Positions 18,904 to 29,113 of a stretch of 64,000 nucleotides of DNA are shown here, piece by piece. Position numbers and translations under genes: made by a program. Below the pieces are notes generated by a model. It searched no databases and was not told the DNA's origin. It was given only the letters and a program-made list of their open reading frames with translations. The DNA lies in NCBI GenBank assembly GCA_039111635.1, contig JBCAQO010000001.1:1860001-1924000 (forward strand). Direction: 5' to 3'. Position 1 is the stretch's first letter; each line of letters begins with the position of its first letter. The stretch comes from Heterobasidion occidentale. Taxonomy: Eukaryota > Basidiomycota > Agaricomycetes > Russulales > Bondarzewiaceae.

Positions 18904-19587
18904 TGTTACGAACTGCTCGTTCAGTAACCCAAGAGTAACAGGTTCTTCCCTAGGTCGCACAATGAACTGAGTGGTGGACGGAGTCTCGACTGTATCAGGC
19001 GTTGATACAGGAGGGAATAATGATTGGCTCTAAGAATCCTGTATGTGTGGATACAGGGGAACGAAGAGCTTCGTATTCGAAGATACGAATGAACGAAAGT
19101 ACACAGTACGAAGACTGTGTAAGAACGAAGAGCTTCGTATTCGAAGATACGAATGAACGAAAGAGAATAGACTGAAGATCCTCAGCCTATTCTATGGGCC
19201 TTATATACTGTATAGGGTATAGGGTAAGAGTCCATGTGCTTCTCCAGGTTTCCATCCTAGGAGAGCTGTGGCCGCCGTCTTTCTCATCGGCGCCTACTCT
19301 TGTACTTCTCTAGTCGCACTGATCCATCATGGTGCGACGAGGTGCTTACCCATAAGCCCTAAGCCCATGGCATGTGAATGCCTCCCTTATCACTGTGTGA
19401 ACTTCGTGAGCCTCATGTCCCTCTCATATAGCCTCTACCGATGTCTTGAAGAACCATCGGTCTTGTCGGCTCCTAAGGACATGCCGAATACCTTGATGTA
19501 CGCTCCGTAGTGGAGCCGCCTAGCATGTGATGCTTGATTCATCGGTTAGACCGGCCGCGAAGGGCCCCGATCGGTCAAGTCATAACA
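18904..19587 (-). repeat. RetC 3' LTR (684 bp)
   Basis: The ends are TGTTACGAAC and GTCATAACA. The coding strand has TATATAAG (about 19199-19206), 34 nt upstream of the predicted transcript start at 19173. The transcribed part holds a series of hairpins and a 41-bp direct repeat (19059-19099 and 19123-19163). Confidence 0.96.
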
Positions 19588-19600
19588 TTACCCCCTTTCT
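19588..19600 (-). promoter_or_regulatory. RetC polypurine tract
   Basis: The coding strand reads AGAAAGGGGGTAA directly before the 3' LTR, nearly the same as RetB's tract. Confidence 0.9.
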
Positions 19601-22078
19601 AGGTCCCAACTCCTGAGGGGACTACTCGCTTGAGCAGCAGCGAGCTTCATCGTCATTCCACATACAATTGCTTGCTGATCGTCAAATAGATTGGGATGCG
19701 TCTTCCCAATATCGCTTCGTTTTCTGGGGCGAGGACCGACCTACGTCGTTTACAACGCCTAGGAGTTTTCCTTCTCCGTTGAGCTGTTTGATTCAGGTTC
19801 CTAGCAACATCAGCCACAATATTGCGTCGCCTTCGGTGTTCTTCCTTCACCGCACTGTTTTGTTGCGAGTACACTCCTAGAGTCAATAGGCAGCTACTCG
19901 AAACCAGGTGCCCCCTGGTGCCTTTGTTAAACCGGTTTCCAGTCCGGTGACGATGCAGAAAGGTGTTGTGCGAATGATTATAGGATGAAATAGAAACTCG
20001 TCTGTGGATGGGTGTGTGTCGTTCTTCTTTCAAAGTGCCGAAGGCCATGTCTCAGTGTTTCCAGGATAGATCTTCATCTCCTTGATCTCCGGTATCGAGG
20101 GGGACTCCAGGTGTGTGGGTTGATCGCTTTACTAAGGCTTAGGCCCACCAACCTATCAAGAGCGAACATTTCTCTTGACTTGTCTTGAGTCCGGCAAGAC
20201 CCCTTTGAAGATCCCTAACTCTGTCAGCCCCATACGGTGGCCTTGTCAGGTTAGAGATGGAGTGTTCGTCCAGAGTTTGTTTTTCACTAAGGGTATTGGA
20301 CACGAGGTAAGGACTTTGAAGGATAGACTTTGAACCCCATGGTCTCTTGAATAGACCATGGTATCCACCTTGACGGTAATTATGCGGGGTCAGCGTAAGG
20401 TATGTCCTGGTAGTTTAACGTCGTGCCGGACGTTCGTAGTTTTGCGTCTTTGCGGACGTCCGCTAGTTTATCCTTAAGTCGTTGCGGACTGAGGCTAGTT
20501 TATACATAAGTCGTTGCGGACTGCCCTGCTAGTTTATGCCAAGGTCGTTGCGGACCTATCCATCTTCCAACGTAGGAGTACCTGTAAACAAAATGGTAGA
20601 CCATTTCTGTGCGCCGGAACATTCATCGGTGATGCACATAGGGCCCTAGACCAAGTACAGCCATCTTGACAGGGTTCCCATTGAGGCAAGATGGTGACGG
20701 TTTATACTATATCAAACCGGATAACTTATAGAGTTGCGAGAATAGACTGGAAGCCTATTTTGACACAACTCACATGGCCCTGTAAACAGAAGGGCAGCTC
20801 AGTTTATCGTCATGAAGGACGGCAACTAGTTTATAGTCATTGCGGACGTCCGCTATCGCCTGGCTTGAACCTCCCGAGCCTCGATAGATTTAATCCTCCG
20901 GGGTGAGGGTAGTTTAAGGTCATTTCGGACTAGTTGATGGTCAAGGTCGTGACCATCAACCACGTCTCCTATACTTGAAGGAGTAAGTAGTTTATCGTCA
21001 TTGCGGACTAGATCAACATCGTGGCGTCAACAACGATGTCAATCGACATCTCCTATGCTGAAAGGAGTGGTAGTTTAACGTCTTTGCGGACGCACGTAGT
21101 TTTACATCGTTGCGGATGTGCGCAACACGAGGCACGGTCCCAGTTGCCTCTTGACTGGCCCTTGAAGCGGAATCCTTGCTTCGGACTTCAAGGGTAGAAT
21201 GGGCGCACCATGGAGTAGTCGTGGTCTTGTCGTCGGAAGACTGACAACCCGCTCCATGTCCCCAAACCCCTCGCACGGAATTGAACCGTGTCGACCCCAT
21301 ATTCTTTTACTGTAGGGCGTATGGAATATGGAAGCGCCTCGACCTAGTCGGCAGGGTTCTGCAACGGTGGAGGCCCTCACTTCCACCGTCTGCCAGAATA
21401 CAACCACGCTCCGAGGGTCTTGGTAGCTTTAGCGTCGTTCCGGACGGTAACTAGTTTATCGTCATTGCGGACCAAGCCTTTCGTAGTTTTACATTGTTGC
21501 GGATGTTAAAACTGTCCACTCCACAAACAATTGGCTTCCTGTCCCACAAATGGATTTGATACAGAGCACTTTGGGTTACCAAGCCAAGCCTCGTCGATGT
21601 TTCCCTTCATCGATCCAGGGTTTGAGTTATCCTCCGGTGTTGTCCTTCACCGGCTACGTTTTGTTTTGGAGTACGTCCCAAGCAGTGTCCGTCTGCTCTC
21701 GGTTTGTTGAGCCAGTCCTCAACTTCTGGCAGTGGTGCCCAGGAAGGCGTCTTGTGCGAGTGACTTCCATGAAGGACCTCCTAGTGTGGAAAGGGTCCTG
21801 TAAAACTGGGGATCCAAGCGGGACGCCCGATTCGCCTGTCAGAATACCTCTTGACAGCGAGAGTGTTAACATCGCTCCGTCTTGTCTTGGGGAGCTTGAA
21901 AGAAAGAAACATAAGTAGTCAGGAGTCTCGACACCTCCTGCCTTCTTATCTTTTCGCAGTTTAACGTCATGCAGGACGTCCGTTCCGGCGTCCTGTGCGT
22001 GAAACCGGTACCTGTGATGCGGAGGGTCCTTTCCTCTCCGTCATCATGTTAAAACCAGGGGTTCCTCAACTCCCTGGT
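19601..22078 (-). other. RetC long 3' non-coding region
   Basis: About 2.5 kb lies between ORF3 and the polypurine tract with no convincing gene; the small open frames here look random. It contains 14 copies of a short motif in 20411-21977, all in one orientation. It also contains paired inverted segments, such as GGTGACGG-type spacers around 20660-20700. Confidence 0.7.
20411..21977 (+). repeat. Dispersed 21-nt motif array (consensus TAGTTTANCGTCNTTGCGGAC)
   Basis: Copies start at 20411, 20437, 20464, 20496, 20530, 20827, 20910, 20988, 21071, 21097, 21424, 21452, 21484 and 21957. All are on the same strand. The copies at 20464, 20496 and 20530 carry a 5-nt insertion in the middle, and some copies end in GGAT. 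Spacing is irregular (26 to about 450 nt). Another copy lies in RetA at 288-308. Confidence 0.85.
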
Positions 22079-23449
22079 TTAGTATCCTCCGCCAATGTCT
22101 CCATAATCTCCATACCCTTCGTCTGGTCTGTAGTAAGGGTCGGCGTCGTCGTAGTTATCGCCTTCGACCTCGTCCCAGGCGTCTAGTTCCGCTCGAGTCC
22201 AGGAAGTAGTTCGCTGAGTCGGGCGCTGGCGGATTGGAGCTCTTCTACCAATGTGCGGATGTGCTCCTTCAGCTCGATTATCTCGAGGACGGTTTGGAGT
22301 CGGCGAATCTCTTGGTCGAGTTCTTCTAGGACTGCTTCGCCTGGGCTGGAGGGTTGCCCTTGTTCTCTGGCTCCCTCGTCCCTCATTCCTCCTGTACCTT
22401 GGAGGATGCTCCTCATTGCTGCCTCCTGCGTCCTGCGTGGTGGATTGTCCTGCCGATATGGGAGGAAGGGCCTCTTGGTCTCTTCGGGCCTGTCGTTGGA
22501 CCGTAGCCCAGACGTATTCGGTCTGGGTGGTCGCGTCTCGACTGCTTGTAGCCGGTACCGCTCTGCTAGCTTCGCTCCATGGTTGGACGCGGAATGGGTC
22601 AGTCCGAACGGGACGGGCGTGACTTGAATGTCCTGTGTCGGTGCGCGAAATGAGGGCGGGTAGGAGCTCCAGATTGATGAAGGAGGAGAACTCGTCCGGA
22701 TGAATGAGTAGGGCGTAAGCCCCATTATTTCCTCGGGCATACCAGGAGGCGGCCCTGTGATCATCTGCATAGGCCAGGAGCCTGACCTGGTCGCTCGCGT
22801 CAGCGAGGCGTCGGGGTATGTCGTCGCTCTCGCTTCCTGGTTGCCCTGCGAAGAAGTTAGCGAGCCTTTGTAAGGCCAGCGCTGTGGCCATCTGAATTAC
22901 CGCGGAGATGGTGGTGCGCTGGAGTAATGCGTCTCCTAGCCCTTCCAACTCTCCGGGGTGCAGATCTCGACTGGTAGGGGGTCCTCTGGTCCTGGCAGCT
23001 GATGTACCAGCCGTTGCTGGTTCTTGTATACCTGCCTCAACAGTTGTAGGCGATGCCAGGTTCGAAGGGTTTCCTGGTCTTCTTCCGCCTCTCGCCTCCT
23101 GTCTTGCGTCTCCTTGAGCCAACGCTGTCGGTCGCGGAGGCGTTGACGGAGTATGCCTTCCTTCTGCTTGACGTCTTTCATCGTGCTCGTCATGAGCTCT
23201 CTCAAACCGTGGTGAGGCTCGGGGATCCGTTCGATCTTCGACGGTGAGCGCGATTTGGTGGACACTGATTTGTACAGGAACTCCTTCTGGAGTCGTTGGG
23301 CGGCTGCTTCGGCTAGGGCGTCCAGTGTCGGGGTTGGCCACGGCCAGAATGATGTCTGGCGAGGGGTTTCTTGAAGGGGAGGAGGTAGTCCCGTCATCGA
23401 TGAGCATGGCACGTCCAGGGGAGTAATCAAGGGGGAAGTGGTCGGACAT
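22079..23449 (-). CDS. RetC ORF3, unidentified, probably frame-broken
   Basis: An open frame of 456 codons starts at ATG 23449, 59 nt after pol. It includes a plausible folded middle (ISAVIQMATALALQRLANFF, HPDEFSSFINLELLPAL) and an acidic Tyr/Gly-rich end (DPYYRPDEGYGDYGDIGGGY). The parts around it read as Arg/Pro-rich low-complexity sequence. Over the same stretches other minus frames give better protein: a Gln/Arg/Glu-rich coiled coil at 22936-23330 and a Leu/Glu heptad helix at 22200-22380. I infer that single-base losses have shuffled the frame, as in RetC gag and pol. Function is unknown. Confidence 0.5.
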   Translation of the reverse strand: MSDHFPLDYSPGRAMLIDDGTTSSPSRNPSPDIILAVANPDTGRPSRSSRPTTPEGVPVQISVHQIALTVEDRTDPRASPRFERAHDEHDERRQAEGRHTPSTPPRPTALAQGDARQEARGGRRPGNPSNLASPTTVEAGIQEPATAGTSAARTRGPPTSRDLHPGELEGLGDALLQRTTISAVIQMATALALQRLANFFAGQPGSESDDIPRRLADASDQVRLLAYADDHRAASWYARGNNGAYALLIHPDEFSSFINLELLPALISRTDTGHSSHARPVRTDPFRVQPWSEASRAVPATSSRDATTQTEYVWATVQRQARRDQEALPPISAGQSTTQDAGGSNEEHPPRYRRNEGRGSQRTRATLQPRRSSPRRTRPRDSPTPNRPRDNRAEGAHPHIGRRAPIRQRPTQRTTSWTRAELDAWDEVEGDNYDDADPYYRPDEGYGDYGDIGGGY

Positions 23450-23507
23450 GTACTGGGGAGGATTCTTGCTTTTGAAAGAGGGGGAATGTCTCCCTTTTTA
23501 TATCTTT

Positions 23508-26500
23508 CTAAAGCCTAATTGCCGCTGGTCGGGGCTTGTCTGGGTAGCTTTCGTGGAATTCACGAAGCGCCTCGTCGGCCGTATCTTTGAGGAGGGCAAA
23601 GGTTTCCCAAGTGTTATCGGCCTCGGAGTATCCGACCCACTTGACAAGGTACTTGGTCCCTCGTCCCTGGCGTCTTGAATCTAGAATGGCCTCCACTTCG
23701 TAGTGCTCTTCTTCATTCAGGATCTCTGGGGCAGGTCTGGGGAAGTTCCTTCCGTGGGCCTCTGTCTCGTGATATTTCGTGAGTATGGAGGCATGAAACA
23801 CCGGGTGTATCTTCCATGTTTCGGGTATTTCCAACCGATAAGCCAGAGGGCCGATTCTTTCAGTCACTGAAAAGGGGCCATAGCGTCTAGGTGCCAGCTT
23901 GAATTTCGGATGAGTCGTCCGAATATGGGTTCCTTCTAACCAAACTTGGGTTCCTACTTCCCACTGTGAGAGTTTCCTGTGTAGGTCCCGGTCCTTGGCA
24001 TGCTGCGCTGCTATTTGTAGACTTGCGGCCGCATCTTCTTGGACTTCTTTGATTAGCCGCAAACGTTCAGTTACTGCGGGTACCTTGGTCTCCAGAGCTG
24101 AGTCGACCGAATATGGTGGATTGAACCCATAAAGGACTTCAAACGGCGACTTCCCAGTGGCGGAGTGTCTTCGGGTGTTGTGGGAGAATTCTGCGAAGGG
24201 GATCAAGTCTACCCAGTTATCTTGATGGTAGTTGCAGAAAACTCGCAGGAATTGCTCGATCTCTTGGTTTACCCGTTCTGTTTCTCCGTCTGTTTGGGGG
24301 TGGTAAGCCGTGCTGAGGGCAGGGGTGATTCCCATTCCTTTCCATAGTTCCCTTGTGAACTTTGCCGCGAATTGAGGACCTCTGTCGGACACCACTTTGG
24401 TTGGCAAGCCATATCGTTTGAACACATTGTCCTGGAAGAGCGTCGTGGTTTCTTCGGCTGTGATCGTCTTCTTGCACGGGGTTATGACTATTCCTTTTGA
24501 CAGACCCTGATCGACTACCACGTTGATCGAGTCGTAGCCTCTATTCCGGGAGGTCTGTCACGAAGTCGGTGGAGATAAAGCGCCAAGGGACGTTTGTGGT
24601 TTCCAGCGGTTGGATCGGTGGATGGGTCCTATGTGGAAGATTCTTGGTAGATTGGCAAACTGCACATCCATCCACATATGCGTGTACAAATTTGGTCATG
24701 CTTGACCACCAGTAATGGCGTTGGACCAATTCTAAGGTCTTTGCTCGCCCCGGGTGTCCTGTAGCCATAGTGTCATGGTGCGTTTTGACAATCATTCGTC
24801 GAAGGAGGTCGTCCTTTGGGACGCATATGTAACCGTCGCGTCTTGTAATGCCCTCTTCATGTGTCCATTTCCTAGGTCGCCCTTCATTGCGTTTGGACCT
24901 TTTTCCAGCAGTTTCTTGAGGGCGACATCAACCAGCAGATCGTGTTCCGAGCGCGAGTGTCGAATAAGGGAGAGGATGTCCGAGGATACGAGTTCTGTTG
25001 TTTTGACGTGTATGCCTTCGCTTGGCTCTACTAGAGTTTCGCTGGACTCGGTGAAAAGTCTGGACGGGAGTAGAGTCTGTGCCTTGTTATCAGATTCCAC
25101 CCCCTCACTAAGGTCTGGACGCCTGGACAGAGCATCGGCATGATTAGTAGTTCCAGCCTTGTAACTGAGCTGGAAGTCAAATCTGGACAAAAACAGACTC
25201 CAGCGCGCTTGACGCCTTGACAGGTCGCGCGCCGTTTTAAAGTGTTCTAGGTTTTTATGGTCCGTCCAGACCTCAAAGGGATGTCGAGCACCTTCGAGGT
25301 AGTGCTTCCAGTGTTCCAATGCTTTGATGATGGCGAGGAGCTCGCGATCATGCACGTCGTAATTTCGTTCGGCCGGTGAGAACGATCCTGAGAGGTATGC
25401 AACAGGGTGCCAGTCATTATCAGGTCCTTCCTGTAAGAGGACTGCACCATATGCTGCGAGGGAAGCATCGGTAACAAGTCGGTAAGGGCGCATCGGGTCA
25501 GGGTACAACAGGACGGGTCGGCTGGTGAAGGTTTTCTTCAGTCGATCAAACGCCTGTTGGCACTCCGTGGTCCAGTCCCATTTCACATCCTTCTTCGTGA
25601 GGTCATGCAGGGGCCGAGCGATCAAAGAGAATTTATCAATGAATCGTCGGTAGAAGTTCCCTAAGCCTAAGAAAGAGCGGATGTCGCGAACTGTGCGTGG
25701 GATGGGCCATTCCTGGATAGCTTCAATCTTCGAGTCTTCCATAGCGACGTGGTCCTTTGAGATCGTGTACCCAAGGTAGTTCAACTTTTCCTTGTGGAAC
25801 TCGCACTTCTCTGGTTTGAGGTAGAGATCGTTGTCGCGCAGGATTTGGAGGACTCGCCGAAGAATCACAATGTGTTCCGCTGTGGTCTTCGTGAAGATGA
25901 GGATGTCGTCCATATATACCGCTATCTTCCGGGCCAGGATGAGTTCTTGGAAGATCATGTTCATCATGGCTTGGAAGGTTCCTGGGGAGTTACAGAGCCC
26001 AAAGAACATCACCGTTGGCTCGAAAAGTCCCAAGGGTGTGACGAAGGCCGCCTTGGACTCGTCTCCCTTCTTGATGCGCACGTTGTTATATCCCCACCGA
26101 ACATCGAGCTTTGAGAACACCGTTGCGCCTTTAATGATATCCAATAGTTCTTGGATTAATGGCAGGGGGGTGACGTCTCGAATAGTGTGTTCGTTAAGGT
26201 GGCGATAGTCTTGTACCGGCGGAGCTTCCCATCTTTCTTGCTTACGAAAAAGAAAGAGGCCGCGCTATGTGCTGTTGACCGACGTATTGTTCCTCTGGAA
26301 AGGTGCTCTTTGACGAATCTCCCTAGCTCGTCATGCTTTTCCGGGCTCAAGGGAAATATCCGCGGGGCCTGGGGTACAAAAGACGGTTTGAGGTTTATCG
26401 CGTGGTCCCATACTGTATATGTTGGGGAAGCCTCTGCGATCGTCGTTCGCTGAAGATGTCGAGGTAAGAATGATATTCTGTCGGCACCCGACCTTTTAAG

Positions 26501-27435
26501 TCGGTGGTGTCGATTTCTTCCTCCAGGTCTTCGTCAAAGCTTGCGAACCCCGAGGGTTCTGGGGCTACCTTCCTAATGACGGGTTCTCCTGCGCTATCCA
26601 TTGCGGAGGAGTCAGACGGTGTTTGCGTTTCTTCAGCGACTTTTCCTGAAGCTTCGCCCTGGGCTGCTTTCTGCTGAGCTTGCCGGCGTTCCTTCCTTTC
26701 GGCTACTTGTTCTTCGAGCCATTCCCGAGCTTTGCGTTGTCGGGATTTGTGCTCGAGTAATTCCATGAACCGGATTTTCCATTCCTTCGTGGGTACTTGG
26801 CTCCATTGTTCTTTAGTCCACGTCCATGAAGGTCCTACCGGTTCTGAGACAAGATGTGGTTTCGTCCGCTGAGGAACCTTGTCACCGCGTAGTTTCGCTA
26901 GCCATGCCTTCTTGGTAGGCTCTTCCCGTGCCTTGGTCAATCCATATGGTTGTTGGCAATCTCTGGGGCAACGATCAAAGTGTACCTCACGGCGCCTCCA
27001 CCCGATGGAGGGGTCGTGGTATTTCAGCCAATCCGTTCCTAGGAGCATGTCGTCTTTCCCTAGATTGGTGATAAACATTTGGACGCGTTCAGTGTGAGTT
27101 CTCCCCGTCTATCCTTGACGGTGAGATTCGCGTCTAGGCCTCGTCGAATGAGGCCTGCCTTGTTGATGGTGTCATCGACGTTGCGAACGCGGATGGGGCG
27201 GTTTAAAGGATAAGTGGGAAGGTTGTGCTTCTGTACCCACCCCTCATTTACCAAAATCCCTTCGCATGCTGAGTCGATGGCGGCTCTGGCTCCAGCGCTT
27301 CTTCCTCGAGTTGTTAATCGCACGTCAAGTCGAATGGGGGTAATAATGTGACTGTTCATTGCTCCGATTCGAATATATGACGGGGAATCATACTCGAGTT
27401 TCCTCGACCTCTCTCTTCGGCTGGTGAAGGAGAGG
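23508..27435 (-). pseudogene. pol: RetC pol, with several single-base frame breaks
   Basis: Protease (AAIDSACEG), RT (YMDD at 25905-25916), RNase H (VTDASLAAYG), integrase zinc finger (GCAVCQ), integrase core (SDRGPQF, TDGETERVNQE) and chromodomain (YLVKWVGYSEADNTW) are all present and otherwise conserved. The frame breaks near 26424-26427, 26217-26219, 24880-24882 and 24541-24546. Each break can be explained by one missing base in a short same-base run. The active-site residues remain. The breaks may be real mutations or consensus errors of the assembly. Confidence 0.9.
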
Positions 27436-28648
27436 TCAGGAAAAATCCTCTGCCAGATCCACCAACATCTGCCTTTGCTCGGCCTTCCTACTCCTTGGAA
27501 GAGCGCTCGGACGCCATTAATATCACTGATGGGTCCGTTGCTTCGTCGTCCGTTAGGCGGTACGTAGCGCTCTCCATCGCTCTGGCGTGATCCTCCCCTT
27601 CTCGCGGAAGGGTCCTCACGTTCCACCGAATTACCAGGTTGTGGTACCCGACGGTGGTGGCCATGAGAACTCCCCTCCTCCAATCCTCGATGTAGTCGCG
27701 CATCGTTTCCCACCGGGGATTCTTGCTCGTCTTCATCCTCCATGTCTGCAGCGCGAGTTCGTCTACCTCCTCCACCCATCGGCTTGCGCGGATTTCCTCG
27801 AGACGGGGGAACGCCTCTACGAGGGGAACGACAGTCAGCTATCCCATGCCCTGGTCTTCCGCAATTGTAGCAGGAAAAGGGAGCAGGTCTCTTGCCATCG
27901 TATACACGCTTGTTCCGACTGGCGTCTCTTTTGCGGGAGGCATCAATATCCATGTCAACCACCTGGTTGTTCATTCTGCGAGGAGCGGTGGTAGAGTTAT
28001 AACGACGAGCGGGTTGGAGGTGAAAGCGGTTGAGGAAGTCGCTTCGGAATGAGGTGGAGTTGGCGAGGATCGCCTTTTGAGCACTTCGGGCTCTCAAGCG
28101 TCCATCTATTTCACAGGCAGTGTTGACCAATCTTGGATCGTGTCCTTCGGCGGAGTTTCCTTGTCATAGATCTTGTCCATGACCCTCGGGTCAAGCCCTC
28201 TCTGGAAATAAGGGACTTGTTCCCTGTCGGTGATGTCGGCGTCGGCGGCGATAAGGATGAATTGGTTTGAATATTCATCCACCGTCATCTTCCCCTGAGA
28301 GAAAGACATGAGGGCGCTTCGGGCCTTGTCCGTGAGGTTCGTTTCCTTGAACTGGAGTTTAAACTTGACAAGGAAGTCGTCCCAAGTTCCTACAGTCTTG
28401 GGTGGGGTCGCCCCTACTGTCTTCTTTAGGAAGCTCTCTGCCCATACGCCGGCCGTCCCGTATCTCATGCACGAGAGAGCGAGAGAAACTTTGTCGGAAT
28501 CCGTCTTGTATCGGTCTGGTTCTGCTGTGAAAAGGAGGAGGCAATTCATGATGAATTTCTGTGATTGTGTTCGGTCCCCTTCGAAGTTATCGGGGAGCTT
28601 GAGCTTGCCCCTTCCCGACGAGACGGGGGGGTCTGTAGGGTTCGACAT
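27436..28648 (-). pseudogene. gag: RetC gag, frame-broken
   Basis: It is collinear with the intact RetD gag from ATG 28648. One C is missing at 28127-28128 (GACCAA versus GACCCAA in RetD), and one base is missing near 27484-27487. The zinc knuckle reads CYNCGRPGHGIADC. The end LAEDFS is recovered if both bases are restored. Upstream of the ATG the frame is open without ATG to beyond 28996, as clear protein-like sequence, and includes a CTG at 28994-28996 with A at -3 and G at +4. Confidence 0.85.
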
Positions 28649-29101
28649 AATATTTCGGGTGTTGATCGGTGTATCCGAGGATTCGGACTCGGATGTTCCT
28701 TCTTCTTCCTCCGATGTGTCCGGGATTTCCGGTTCGGGGTTCCTGTACTGGGGTGGTTCTACCCAGTCTTCTGCTGTTTCGTCCCAAGCCCACTCAGCTT
28801 CTGTTCCGTCTTCTCTTGTGAAGAAGTATCGTCCTTCTCGGTACGAGCAGTTATCAAAGTTTGGGGGTGCTGGTCGATTGGTGTCGGAGTAATACCAGCG
28901 GTTTTCTCTTTGATGGATAAGACGATTGTTTTGTCGAAGTTGGTTATGGGTTCGTCTAGTGCCTGGTGGAAATTCTAGGCCTAGGTCTTGCTCCAGGGTG
29001 TGTGAAGTAACTCTCTTCGGTGGGGGTCTATGCCACCGATGAGGGTTGTGAGAAAGAGTGTGGCAGCAAGCAGAGTGTGGTGCAAGGTAGGGGCAAAAGC
29101 G
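28649..29101 (-). other. RetC leader with AUG-less gag extension
   Basis: The first ~350 nt upstream of the gag ATG code in frame for a Tyr/Trp/acid-rich stretch (for example EWAWDETAEDW) with no ATG. The remaining ~100 nt next to the primer segment look non-coding. Confidence 0.5.
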
Positions 29102-29111
29102 AGTCTATTCT
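29102..29111 (-). promoter_or_regulatory. RetC primer-binding segment (self-priming type)
   Basis: Plus-strand AGTCTATTCT lies 2 nt from the 5' LTR. Its exact reverse complement AGAATAGACT lies in both LTRs (19164-19173 and 29374-29383), 34 nt downstream of TATATAAG in the coding direction. Confidence 0.85.
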
Positions 29112-29113
29112 AG

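Noticed and set aside
19268..19510. 80-codon plus ORF, repeated at 29478 and (variant) 30547
   Set aside because: It lies wholly inside RetC-family LTRs, antisense to the element transcript. It recurs only because the LTR is repeated.
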